From: Bacillota bacterium
GTDB lineage: Bacteria; Bacillota; Negativicutes; DSM-13327
Assembly (NCBI GenBank): GCA_017889585.1
Contig: JAGFZX010000025.1
Location: 1 to 64,000, forward strand
Length of the DNA stretch: 64,000 bases
Reading direction: 5' to 3'
Made by a program: the position numbers and the translations under genes. Under the pieces are notes generated by a model. The model was given only the letters and a program-made list of their open reading frames with translations. It made no database searches and was not told where the DNA came from. Shown in pieces: positions 55,265 through 64,000 of the stretch; position 1 is the first letter of the stretch, and the number at the start of each line of letters is the position of its first letter.

Positions 55265-57289
55265 TTAACCTTTCTCTCCATTAACGCCATTTATGTAGTT
55301 ACTCCTAAGTAATCTAATCCTTTGCTGAAGCTCTTTCAATTCCCTAGTGAAAGCGCCAGACCGATAACGAATGAATGTTTTTTGCCACTTAAATCCGACT
55401 TTCCAAACAGTCCGTATGGGGTACCTATTAAAAGTCTCAATCAGGATAATAACCTTGCTCTTATGCTGCTGCAGACAATAGTTAATCCGCCTAACCATCA
55501 TGGAACTATGTAATCCCCGCGAACGGTATTCCAGCAAGGTAAATTCGTCAAAAAAATATACTGTCTTTTGGTTGAACGTTAGTGTTCGTTGCAACTCACT
55601 TACTAGAATGGGCTTGAAGGCAATCCAACACAAATATACAATTTTACCAGTTTTGTCCTCGACAAATGCCAATCCTCGATAGCATGTATGATTCTGGAGC
55701 CTGGCAATTGCCTTCTCCTCATAACCTGCTATCCGCTCACGAGAAAACTCGCAAATAGCCTGGACGTCATCCATTCCAAGAATCTTGAACTGAAAGTCTA
55801 CTCTTGGCTCTGGCAGGATTTTTTGAGGCACTAATACATACATGTTATACATGCTAAAAAGACGCATAATAAGTCCTTTTCCCTGCCGAGTAAGCCATGC
55901 TGAGCCTTGAATGAATCCAATTACAATCAAAAAAATAATTACGAATATATTGTCATATACATGGCTATCTGCGCCGATAATAGCAACGGAGAAAGTACAA
56001 AAGCTGAACCAAAGTATAGCTAATTGTCTCCAAGCATACTTGATCGCAAAAATGCGTTGAAGATTAATAGCATATAACATAAAAATGATAAAAAATGATA
56101 AAAAAGATGATAGCGCTGCACCGAGCAACTGCCATTTTGGAATAAGCAGCCAGTTCAATACAATGTTGGCAGCCCCACCAAGCAAGAAATAACCTACTAA
56201 TAAACGTGTTTTCTCTCTTATGTGAAAACCGGGAGCCAAAACTGCTAACAGACAATAAAATACATAGCCGACACTCAACACACCAAATATCTGGATTGGA
56301 ATGTGAAACTTACCCCGTGACATGAATTCTATGATGCTATAATAATTGGCGAGCAATGTTATTACGATAAATAAGGCTGCAGAATTTAACAATACAACCA
56401 CTTTGGTCATCGACTGTTTGATCAGCTCTTCCTTGCTCAGATTACTAAATACATAGGGCGTCCATACACAGGTAGACGGCATAAGAAGTAGTACAGACAA
56501 TGCATTAACGATTTTGTAAATAAAGGAGAAATTCCCTAAGGCCTCCTCCCCAACATAATATAGAATAAAAACTCTGCTTGATGACTCGATGATATACATG
56601 CCAAGACCTGCTAAAATTAATGGTGCTGAAAAGGACAACAGTACCCGAAGAATAGGCAGGCTAATTCTTAATCTAAACGTCCTTAATCCAATATCATATC
56701 GACTAAATAGTAGGAGCAAAAGAATTAATGCAATGACTTGAGCCTCGTATATTGCAGCAATATCTCGCTCCAGCCAAATAACAAAAAAGGCAATGATCAC
56801 TAAATAAGTTCCACTTTTCACCATACCGAAAGCAATAAATTTTACTGCTTTCTTCTCTAACTTTAGCTTTTCCATTGGGAATAGGTACAATTGAAGCAAA
56901 ACTTGCTGGAAGGTAGCCACAAGTGCCAAGTAGCGATACTGAGCAAGACTTTCAAAACAATTCAGTATGATATAAATAGCAGCAAATGCCCCAAGACCAG
57001 AGCTCAATAAAAAGGTCAAGATTGTGTCGAGGACTTCCCGACGGTCATATCGTTCGTCAAAATAATACCGGTCTAAGGCTGATAGAAGCATCATACTGGT
57101 AATCCAAGAAAAGATCATCAAATATACTTCAAGCAGAGGAACAATAGCATACTCCGATGGCGAGAAATGTCTCCCGATAATCGGTAACACCAAGAAGTTG
57201 ATGCCTTGAATAAAACTATTTCCAAATAGATAATATAAAAAGTGGTTTCTCATGATGAAGTCAGTGCTCCCCCTCGCAAAATTTACCAC
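55265..57289 (-). CDS. Wzx-type flippase fused to a GNAT acyltransferase domain
   Basis: 674 residues from a GTG at 57289; the ATG at 57253 is an alternative. Residues to about 470 form a 12-14-helix MATE-like polysaccharide flippase (NSFIQGINFLVLPIIGRHFSPSEYA...). The last 185 residues form a soluble GNAT-like domain with FFDEFTLLEYRSRGLHSSMMVRR, the acetyl-CoA loop pattern. The fusion would couple lipid-linked repeat transport to acylation. The neighbouring CelD-like gene encodes another acyltransferase. Confidence 0.8.
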   Translation of the reverse strand: MVNFARGSTDFIMRNHFLYYLFGNSFIQGINFLVLPIIGRHFSPSEYAIVPLLEVYLMIFSWITSMMLLSALDRYYFDERYDRREVLDTILTFLLSSGLGAFAAIYIILNCFESLAQYRYLALVATFQQVLLQLYLFPMEKLKLEKKAVKFIAFGMVKSGTYLVIIAFFVIWLERDIAAIYEAQVIALILLLLLFSRYDIGLRTFRLRISLPILRVLLSFSAPLILAGLGMYIIESSSRVFILYYVGEEALGNFSFIYKIVNALSVLLLMPSTCVWTPYVFSNLSKEELIKQSMTKVVVLLNSAALFIVITLLANYYSIIEFMSRGKFHIPIQIFGVLSVGYVFYCLLAVLAPGFHIREKTRLLVGYFLLGGAANIVLNWLLIPKWQLLGAALSSFLSFFIIFMLYAINLQRIFAIKYAWRQLAILWFSFCTFSVAIIGADSHVYDNIFVIIFLIVIGFIQGSAWLTRQGKGLIMRLFSMYNMYVLVPQKILPEPRVDFQFKILGMDDVQAICEFSRERIAGYEEKAIARLQNHTCYRGLAFVEDKTGKIVYLCWIAFKPILVSELQRTLTFNQKTVYFFDEFTLLEYRSRGLHSSMMVRRINYCLQQHKSKVIILIETFNRYPIRTVWKVGFKWQKTFIRYRSGAFTRELKELQQRIRLLRSNYINGVNGEKG

Positions 57290-57301
57290 TATACGGTTTC
57301 C

Positions 57302-58381
57302 CTATCTTAATATTCGTTTAGACATTAGTCTAGAGAATACCGCAGGCGAAAAGAAAGTATTTCCTGCACGCATGCAGTCATAAATGGTTATAACTCGCCT
57401 TATAAAAGCTAACTTATAATCATCAGGGCCAGGACCTTCGCAATGCACTGCCAATTGCTTGGCAAAGCTATCCTGGATACTTTCCCGCAAGCTTAACAGC
57501 CCTACCCCGTATGGGCGAAAGTCACGATCATAGGCAGCATCGATACAAAATTTCCAATCACGAAAATACAATTGTAGTCTATAAGCGGCAATCCGCCCAT
57601 TCAGCTTGATGAATAAGGCATCAGCGGTGAATCGAGACAGCACTCCAAGCATAAACCTACGTTTGCCCTCATCAAGATAGATTGAAGTCTTACCATCTAG
57701 TAGCTTAGACTTTGATACCCGATAAATATCCTTTATGTTTTCTGTCGATACTTTTTCCCAAGTACACTCGTATTTTAATCCATCCCGTCTGATCCGGTTG
57801 GTACTTGTTCGGAGATTACGCTTATGGTGACTGGAGCAATTTTCATCTATATACTCTTGAAATGAACTATAATTTGTCACTGGTATGATAGGACAAGCCG
57901 AAAGTTTAAACACGTGTTTCCTTTCGGCAATATTAAGTGTAGTCGAGCTTTCCGGAATGTATGACAAGTTCATAACATCAAACTTGATATTTTTATACAG
58001 CCAAGCAATGATATAAGCCTTACTATCCGGTTCTTGACCATCCCCGATAATATCCATAAAGGCAGATCCCCACTGCTGACTGAGGAATTCAATAAAACTG
58101 AACTGTAATCCATATTTTTTTCGTATTAGCTTAACCAAGGGAGCAATAGCGACAAGTGTGCCTTCTTTATATAACATTATAATTAGCAATTCTTTGTATA
58201 AGCCGAATTGCTGGTCTGCGCGCTGCTCGAATATTTCCCACCATAACCGTAGCCAGTCATAGGATTGGGTCAAATAAAGAGTCTGCTGGCCAGTTTCAAA
58301 GTCTCGCCATTCTTGTTCCTTATCAACAAATACTTGTCCAGTACTATATGCGACAACCTCATAAGCAGCCAACGATCTCAC
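57302..58381 (-). CDS. CelD/BcsL-like GNAT acyltransferase
   Basis: 359 residues, GTG start (a TTG three codons on has a better spaced ribosome binding site). The order TQSYDWLRLWWEIF, IPESSTTL, SSHHKRNLRTSTNRIRRDG and AAYRLQLYFRDWKFCIDAAYD matches Acetyltransf_6/CelD proteins. These are linked to exopolysaccharide or cellulose modification. It ends 12 bp before the flippase fusion gene. Confidence 0.82.
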   Translation of the reverse strand: MRSLAAYEVVAYSTGQVFVDKEQEWRDFETGQQTLYLTQSYDWLRLWWEIFEQRADQQFGLYKELLIIMLYKEGTLVAIAPLVKLIRKKYGLQFSFIEFLSQQWGSAFMDIIGDGQEPDSKAYIIAWLYKNIKFDVMNLSYIPESSTTLNIAERKHVFKLSACPIIPVTNYSSFQEYIDENCSSHHKRNLRTSTNRIRRDGLKYECTWEKVSTENIKDIYRVSKSKLLDGKTSIYLDEGKRRFMLGVLSRFTADALFIKLNGRIAAYRLQLYFRDWKFCIDAAYDRDFRPYGVGLLSLRESIQDSFAKQLAVHCEGPGPDDYKLAFIRRVITIYDCMRAGNTFFSPAVFSRLMSKRILR

Positions 58382-58395
58382 ATCCCTATTTAACC

Positions 58396-59538
58396 TTATA
58401 ATTCCTGGTAAATACCCTCTTTTACATTATTAAATACCCAAACTCCGTTACGATAAATGCCGTTTAGCAACTGCCCAGTACTGGTATTTCTCAAGGTCCT
58501 AGCGGGAGTGTACACCGTAAGGAACATTGTATCCCATGTTCCTTTATAGGTAATGCTATAGGTGCCATCTCCTAGCTTTACAAGTTCAGTATTGTCATAG
58601 CTTTCTACGTAATGTGCAATTTCCGTACAATTTGCAAACCATAGATCTAATCCCCTAAGTAACCCAAAAAATTTATTAAGAGAACTTATATCATCATATA
58701 TGTTAGGCCTTTGCCTTTTACCGTCCGTACGAAGCCCCATATAATGCTCCTGTATGGAAATAACTAATTGTTTTTCGTATAGAAAATGGATATAGCGTTC
58801 CAGATTAAAAGTATCTAATTTGTTTTTAAAGAATCTAAGCAGATTAGCCCCTCCAAGATTCATGTTGGGATTAAAACAATCGCCACTGATGTTAGTTGGC
58901 AAATCCACAATGCTATTGCTTTTACCGAAGTAACTATGGCGATTGTCCTTGTGCTTGTGATTCATCATATGAGCCGAGGACATCCACCATTTAAAGCCTA
59001 ATGCTTCAATGATCTGCGGAGCACAATTACTAGCTATATATCCCGGATATTTGCCGCCAAAAAACCGGGTGTCTAATACCTGCTCCATTTCTTTTATGTC
59101 TTTTTTAATGGCCTCAGCCTCTTGTAGCGTTAAGTACTCGAATTCATGCTGGAAATTTCCTTTGATAAATGGATTGTCTAAATTTTTATAGCGCCCATGG
59201 GCAAGTCCATGAAAAGCGAACTCAAAATGTGGACTTACCTGCTGTATAAAATCGGCCAAATTACTATAATCACAAGAAAAAATTACTTGATATCCATTAT
59301 CGCGAGTTTGTAAACAATGCTGATGTAGGGGATAAAAGATGGAACCTTTTATCTCTGGAAACTTCTTTAACAGATTAGCTGTTAGATATCGATAGAGTGA
59401 GTGCTGACCGTTGAGGCCTATTCCCCAGTCATTACACGGCTCTATGTCTCCATTTATCGTAGTCGCTGTTAATGAGAAATCATCTAACATCAGGGTGACT
59501 GCTGATCTATGATTATTGTAATACCGACTTTTTTCCAT
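58396..59538 (-). CDS. Polysaccharide deacetylase-like protein of the EPS cluster
   Basis: 380 residues. NodB-like elements in order: VTLMLDDFS (Asp pair), FHGLAHGRY (two His) and FFGGKYPGY. A C-terminal beta domain (about 310-380; LVKLGDGTYSITYKGTWDTMFLTVYTPARTL) may bind sugar. No signal peptide is visible. A deacetylase or a related hydrolase on the nascent glycan is likely. Confidence 0.7.
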   Translation of the reverse strand: MEKSRYYNNHRSAVTLMLDDFSLTATTINGDIEPCNDWGIGLNGQHSLYRYLTANLLKKFPEIKGSIFYPLHQHCLQTRDNGYQVIFSCDYSNLADFIQQVSPHFEFAFHGLAHGRYKNLDNPFIKGNFQHEFEYLTLQEAEAIKKDIKEMEQVLDTRFFGGKYPGYIASNCAPQIIEALGFKWWMSSAHMMNHKHKDNRHSYFGKSNSIVDLPTNISGDCFNPNMNLGGANLLRFFKNKLDTFNLERYIHFLYEKQLVISIQEHYMGLRTDGKRQRPNIYDDISSLNKFFGLLRGLDLWFANCTEIAHYVESYDNTELVKLGDGTYSITYKGTWDTMFLTVYTPARTLRNTSTGQLLNGIYRNGVWVFNNVKEGIYQEL

Positions 59539-59544
59539 AGTATT

Positions 59545-60504
59545 TCAATGCTCCTCCAGACTTAAAACTTCCATGACTACCGCAAAAAAAGCCTCCTCAT
59601 CCCGGGCCTTAAATAGTACAGTTTCAGCCGGCCTATCACAAACATCACTGGCAACAGTAGGACAACCGAACGCTATAGCCTCTCGCAGACTTATGGCATC
59701 TCCATCAGTAATCGTGGGGCGTACTAACAAATGAACTCTCTTAAATAGTGGCCAGACTTCTTTATTCCCTGTCATAACATGAATAACTGACTGTAACCCG
59801 TTCTTGATAACTTCTGACTGCAAAAATTGATAATAGTTCAGATCACCAATCTCCGCTAAAGCTATGATCAACCCAGCCCTTGGAAATATCTCGATAATCT
59901 TAGGCATCAAATTCACACACATATCTATGCCATAAAGATCTACCCCCTGATAAAATGTCAATCGAGAGGCATTTACGATAAGTAAGGGTGAATGATCTTG
60001 GCTAAAATCCAGCATCTGCTGACTATATGAGTTCAATATGTTGTCTTCCTCCTCCAAGATCGGTGGCAGGAAAGAACTGACTAGCTTTACTCTTTCCTGA
60101 TTAACTCCCAAGTTTTGCACCATAAATGTAAAAATTTTGCTGTTCAGTACATAGACAAACTCTGTCTGCCTCGCAGCCTCTTGAAGCAAATATCTTGTCA
60201 GCATATTGCCGTTTACGTAGGAATCCATCATTATGCTGCCATGACTGAATATAGAATACTTGTTTCCAGTTAGCATCTTTATGATCAACAAGGAAATAAT
60301 CCTATTAACATTAGGTGAATGATAGATAAGATGTCTTTTTTTCTTACAGCATTGGTACAGCCACTCCACTTTAGACATACCATTTTCTTTAATAAATTCA
60401 TATTCTGTATGAACTTTACTAAGACGGTGGAGAAAAACGGCAATCCCCCCCAAGGGTGGTGGCAACGGCCCTATCATTACAATCTTACAGTCACCTAGGC
60501 TCAT
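59545..60504 (-). CDS. Glycosyltransferase, GT4-like
   Basis: 319 residues from the ATG at 60504, overlapping the previous gene by 14 nt. GPLPPPLGGIAVFLHRL is the donor-loop signature of GT-B enzymes; DGDAISLREAIAFGCPTVASDVCDRPA holds the C-terminal E-x-x-x pattern. It is somewhat shorter than a typical GT4 but looks complete. Confidence 0.82.
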   Translation of the reverse strand: MSLGDCKIVMIGPLPPPLGGIAVFLHRLSKVHTEYEFIKENGMSKVEWLYQCCKKKRHLIYHSPNVNRIISLLIIKMLTGNKYSIFSHGSIMMDSYVNGNMLTRYLLQEAARQTEFVYVLNSKIFTFMVQNLGVNQERVKLVSSFLPPILEEEDNILNSYSQQMLDFSQDHSPLLIVNASRLTFYQGVDLYGIDMCVNLMPKIIEIFPRAGLIIALAEIGDLNYYQFLQSEVIKNGLQSVIHVMTGNKEVWPLFKRVHLLVRPTITDGDAISLREAIAFGCPTVASDVCDRPAETVLFKARDEEAFFAVVMEVLSLEEH

Positions 60505-61921
60505 CGTGACCACCACCTAACAGCTCACTTTTAAAAAAACTATATTTACCGTTAACATTTTTAGGGATTATCGGTACCCGCTGAAAAGAGAGTTGTAAAT
60601 GTTTTCCCACCTTTTCCCTGATATCTGTCTCAATAGCCTGCTTTTGCCAAGTTGGCATTTCCTCATGTGAAACATACTTACACACCAAATTACCTGCTGT
60701 AGCTTGCATAAATTGGAACTGGTCCATACCCTGAAACAACTTGTTATGAATACTGCCGATAGCCATAGAGAAAGGTATCTTGTGATAATCGTCAGTAATA
60801 ATCAGCTCAGCATTTCTCCCAACAATTTCTTTCAATAACAGATAATGTCGCCTGCAATCAGGACAATAGTTATTACCTTTAACAGCTAGATCTCCTGTAC
60901 GATACCGAATAAATAAAGTTTTCCGCATAAAAAAGCTTGTACCTACCAAATGTCCCATCTCGTCTTCGGCAGCCTCACTACCATCTTCTTTAATGACTTC
61001 GGCTAAACCATATTGGGGATATACATGAAATAAATCGTTAGACTTACAGGGTCCAGCTAAAATCACCTTCTCAGTCATACCATAAAAGTGTATAAGGGGC
61101 GCTTTCCAAAATCGCTGTAGGTATTCCTTATCCTTGTCATAGAGTTTCTCAGAAGCTAAGATAATGGCTTGTAAATCATGCTTTTCAATGGAAATACCAG
61201 TTTCAATACACGCTATAGTAAGCTGGGTTAAGGCTGATGGATAGGCCTGAATATAGCCGGGCTTAAAAATCTTGATAGTATCTAGGTATAAATGTGCAGT
61301 CTCTCGAGTGATATGATAGGCTGATAACAGCAAATCTCCGAATAAGGTTAACTCAGCATAAGGATTGCCCCGAAAACCTCCCTGTACCCCAGCGCCACGG
61401 ATAATAACAGATCTGCTAACTGGGCAAAAGCTACGCTCTTCCCACATATCATGAAGAAATGCGAATTCTGTTGACTCAGCAGCACGATCAAGGTATAGGC
61501 CTAAGGGTATGCCAGTTGATCCGCTTGTTGTTATATATTTACACCTACTACTCTCCTTTGTACTAAATCCCGCCAAATTGTCTCTAATTTGTTCTTTGGA
61601 TATCTCAGGAATGCGCCGTATATCTGAATATGACTGTAATTGCTCTGGTGCGAAACCGTATTTTTTCCAATGTTCACGATATCCTGAGCAATGCTCCCAA
61701 GCGTATTGTACGATGTCCTTACATTTTTTTAACTGAAATGCGCGTATTTCCTCACCAGTAGCATATTCTGTACTCCTGATATGCGCCCTCACACTTTGAT
61801 ATGTTGATCCAAGATCACGCCGGGCTATCATTGCTTTGGTTTTTGCAGCAATGAACTCAGCCCCCACTGCCGGAGCCCTTCTTACGGTAGCGCCCAGCAT
61901 CATCTTTATCCACTCTTTCAC
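60491..61921 (-). CDS. CapK/PaaK-like adenylate-forming enzyme
   Basis: 476 residues from the GTG at 61921, 7 nt after GGGAGG and 13 nt after the preceding stop; the frame is open to 61954. TTSGSTGIPLG is the AMP-binding loop, followed by FYGMTEKVILAG and YRTGDLA. A zinc-like CPDC segment lies near 380. CapK homologues occur in capsule clusters and are thought to activate an acid for glycan decoration; the substrate is unknown. Confidence 0.87.
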   Translation of the reverse strand: MKEWIKMMLGATVRRAPAVGAEFIAAKTKAMIARRDLGSTYQSVRAHIRSTEYATGEEIRAFQLKKCKDIVQYAWEHCSGYREHWKKYGFAPEQLQSYSDIRRIPEISKEQIRDNLAGFSTKESSRCKYITTSGSTGIPLGLYLDRAAESTEFAFLHDMWEERSFCPVSRSVIIRGAGVQGGFRGNPYAELTLFGDLLLSAYHITRETAHLYLDTIKIFKPGYIQAYPSALTQLTIACIETGISIEKHDLQAIILASEKLYDKDKEYLQRFWKAPLIHFYGMTEKVILAGPCKSNDLFHVYPQYGLAEVIKEDGSEAAEDEMGHLVGTSFFMRKTLFIRYRTGDLAVKGNNYCPDCRRHYLLLKEIVGRNAELIITDDYHKIPFSMAIGSIHNKLFQGMDQFQFMQATAGNLVCKYVSHEEMPTWQKQAIETDIREKVGKHLQLSFQRVPIIPKNVNGKYSFFKSELLGGGHDEPR

Positions 61922-61934
61922 CTGGACGCCTCCC

Positions 61935-63581
61935 TTATTGCTGTAAATTAACATAATGCAGAGTAACCATATTTTTTACCCTTTGCTGGAACAATGCTGA
62001 GTTTAGAAATTCTTGACGCTTAAGACTCAAAACCTTACTTAATCGATCAGCCTTATACGTTCCCTGTTCGATGATCACTAAGTACGCTGGCGGTGCCAAC
62101 AAATATTCTCCCCCATTCCAAATTGGAGTAAAGTACTTCTGAAATCGACCAATCTGTCTGATATAATCCGTACTTTCCAAGAGTATACTATCAATACCGA
62201 TTCTCTTCTGATCGCCAAATGCCAGTTTCATCATCCCCGCATATTGATAGACTGGATAACTACGCTTAATGACATTGCCCCCCTGAGTCCTATCCTCAAA
62301 AACAAACGTGGTATGCATTACAAATACCGGATTCTCACGAATGTGCATGAGTAATGCTTGCTGTTTAAACCAGTCCAGATGCAGCCCAACACAATCAGAA
62401 ATGTTCGTTGCTATAAACTGACATAGTAACAGGGACATAATAACCGTTCGACTTATGCCTTTCATAGATAGGCTCTGACCCAAAATTTTAAGCCCATAGA
62501 CGATTATAAAACCTGCTCCTAATGACACCAATAGTTGGTGTCTGCTATGCCAGTTATCCAACTTAGGTAATAGCCCTACAAGGTTATAGGGTAATACGGC
62601 AAGAATAAAACTTACAATTCCAAAATATAGCAAATAGGCATTATATCTGTCATAACTTGAAGGATATTCGTCCCCCACATCCTCCCCGCATCCCCACTTA
62701 TGGTAGAAAAAAACAGCCAATATTATAGAAAGAACAAGTAGCAAACTACTGAACGAGCTAAAAGAGTAGTCTAGCACCTTAGAAAAGGACGTCTGAAAAG
62801 ACATAACTATAAATAAGGGGCTAAGGGATAAACTACTTGCAGTGAACTGATTATAACCCTCCCATGCACCACAAGGATTGAATAGCAATGCCTTAGGTAT
62901 CCAATAGCCAAAAGGCAGAACAAGAAAATCCAAACTACGACAAAGGTATTTTGAGAAATCTTGAGCATTTGGCACTCTCAGACAACCAGCCTTTATAAAA
63001 CTATCTTTCATCAAATATGCTAGTGGCAGCAGATAAAATATTAAAAATGAATTAGTATCAAAAGCTATAAAAAATGCTACTAGGGCCCCCACTCTGAAGG
63101 GTATTTTTTTTGTTTCCCCATACTTGACCATACTCCAGCAGGCTAGCCAAAACAAACAATTACTGACGGCGTAGGGAGTGTTGATTAATAGAAAGCGAAC
63201 ATTATTGACTGGCAATACGGCATAGAACAAAATCAGAAACATCCGATCTAAATCACTAATAAAATTTATTCTCTTTACTATAGTATTCAAAATAAGGGCT
63301 GATAGCAGGTAGGCGGTGAATACAATAGCCCGATACACTAAAATAGCATGATCAAAGGATAGTAAAAAGTTATGAAAGTAGGCCAACCAGCGATGTCCCT
63401 GATCATGATATATGGCAGTAATTGTTTCTGTCTTCATGTTATAGAGAGTCCAGTCATCTTGATATATCCCATTATTCAATAACATTAAGCTATAGGAAAA
63501 AGAATAGCCCAGTATAATGAATGTCCAGTCTGTTATCAATACCTGCCCAATTTTAGACAGGTACCTGAATAAAATCACCAT
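61935..63581 (-). CDS. Polytopic membrane protein of the EPS cluster (GtrII/GT-C-like)
   Basis: 548 residues, about 11 membrane helices. YQDDWTLYN after the first helix resembles the acidic loop of GT-C glucosyltransferases, and a C-terminal soluble domain follows (from about 430). Assignment to a family is tentative; a glycosyltransferase using a polyprenyl-phosphate sugar or a polymerase are the main options. Confidence 0.55.
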   Translation of the reverse strand: MVILFRYLSKIGQVLITDWTFIILGYSFSYSLMLLNNGIYQDDWTLYNMKTETITAIYHDQGHRWLAYFHNFLLSFDHAILVYRAIVFTAYLLSALILNTIVKRINFISDLDRMFLILFYAVLPVNNVRFLLINTPYAVSNCLFWLACWSMVKYGETKKIPFRVGALVAFFIAFDTNSFLIFYLLPLAYLMKDSFIKAGCLRVPNAQDFSKYLCRSLDFLVLPFGYWIPKALLFNPCGAWEGYNQFTASSLSLSPLFIVMSFQTSFSKVLDYSFSSFSSLLLVLSIILAVFFYHKWGCGEDVGDEYPSSYDRYNAYLLYFGIVSFILAVLPYNLVGLLPKLDNWHSRHQLLVSLGAGFIIVYGLKILGQSLSMKGISRTVIMSLLLCQFIATNISDCVGLHLDWFKQQALLMHIRENPVFVMHTTFVFEDRTQGGNVIKRSYPVYQYAGMMKLAFGDQKRIGIDSILLESTDYIRQIGRFQKYFTPIWNGGEYLLAPPAYLVIIEQGTYKADRLSKVLSLKRQEFLNSALFQQRVKNMVTLHYVNLQQ

Positions 63582-63605
63582 TCCACCACTTCCCTGATCA
63601 TCCTG

Positions 63606-64000
63606 TTAATAAGCATCATGACCGTTCACTACCACTCTGATTGTTTTAAATAGAATGATTATATCTAGCCATAAGGTCTGATTCTGCACATACCATTCAT
63701 CCATCAGCAACCGTCCAGGAAAGTCAATACTGTTTCGGCCGCTAACCTGCCACAATCCCGTTATTCCTGGTGTAGTCTGCAAAATAATACTAACAGAGTA
63801 GCCCATTTGCTTTTCCTCCCGGGGTAAGTAGGGACGGGGACCTACAAGGCTCATTTCACCCTTGATCACATTGATGAGCTGTGGCAATTCATCAATACTA
63901 TATTTTCTCAGTTTGGCTCCGATTGTCGTTAGCCTCGGATCAAAGCATCTCAATTTAGCAAATCGCTCCCACTCTTTTTCTGCCATTGGCTCTGTTCTTA
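63606..64000 (-). CDS. Undecaprenyl-phosphate sugar phosphotransferase (WbaP/EpsE type), 5' end outside window
   Basis: The C-terminal 131 residues are visible. They contain the family block KLRKYSIDELPQLINVIKGEMSLVGPRPYLP, TGLWQVSGRN and WLDIIILFKTI. The enzyme transfers a sugar-1-phosphate (often galactose) to undecaprenyl phosphate, the first step of repeat-unit synthesis. It is the first visible gene of the polysaccharide cluster; upstream genes and the promoter lie beyond 64000. Confidence 0.93.
   Translation of the reverse strand, partial: RTEPMAEKEWERFAKLRCFDPRLTTIGAKLRKYSIDELPQLINVIKGEMSLVGPRPYLPREEKQMGYSVSIILQTTPGITGLWQVSGRNSIDFPGRLLMDEWYVQNQTLWLDIIILFKTIRVVVNGHDAY

Overview
The window looks like a chromosomal segment of an anaerobic, endospore-forming, motile Firmicute with moderately low G+C, most likely one of the Sporomusaceae/Negativicutes (Pelosinus- or Sporomusa-like). 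The genus is inference. The supporting genes are cotJABC, a Spo0E-like phosphatase, a broken alpha/beta SASP gene, a SpoVD-like PBP, a SEDS protein, sigma-54 activators, hydrogenase maturation hypAB, chemoreceptors with one H-NOX fusion, and a small siroheme reductase. I saw no rRNA, tRNA, CRISPR array or transposase gene.

Layout. 1-7.7 kb: polysaccharide deacetylase (cut by the window edge) divergent from a D,D-carboxypeptidase; hypA-hypB-spo0E-like-cheR; a SASP remnant with an intact terminator; a SpoVD-like PBP; an MFS exporter. 7.7-13.6 kb: an alanine module of alr, an amino-acid permease with a structured leader RNA, ald with a consensus sigma-54 promoter, and an ACT-PAS-AAA+ activator. 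13.8-20.9 kb: a membrane GGDEF-EAL protein, sbcCD and tiny ORFs. 20.9-28.7 kb: a metal/redox-type island with two paralogous OmpR-type two-component systems, LemA, a duplicated ferritin-like protein, a two-domain multicopper oxidase, a Met-rich exported protein and a SHOCT protein. Three promoters in this island share one operator layout: three TGAA/TGGA boxes at exact 11-bp spacing, 12 bp from the -10.

28.9-42.8 kb: a Cache chemoreceptor, PAS-degenerate GGDEF, cotJABC, PspC, a SEDS protein, a beta-propeller protein, DUF2935 with a poly-Glu tract, trmB, a DhaR-like activator lacking GAFTGA, an H-NOX chemoreceptor and a truncated binding protein. 42.9-48.3 kb: a small sulfite/nitrite reductase behind a Crp/Fnr-type site, a CitX-CitG fusion, a NERD protein, an ORF between REP-like palindromes, and an orphan LivK-type lipoprotein behind a tandem glycine riboswitch with a terminator. 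48.4-64 kb: a one-directional exopolysaccharide cluster running from a WbaP-type sugar transferase to a chimeric double glycosyltransferase, including a Wzx-GNAT fusion, a heparinase-like lyase, a CelD-like acyltransferase, a CapK-like enzyme and a deacetylase-like protein.

How the parts fit: alr, permease and ald would import, interconvert and deaminate alanine under a dedicated sigma-54 activator. The island at 21-28.7 kb reads as an envelope metal-stress (perhaps copper) regulon. The last 15 kb would assemble, modify, flip and trim a surface polysaccharide.
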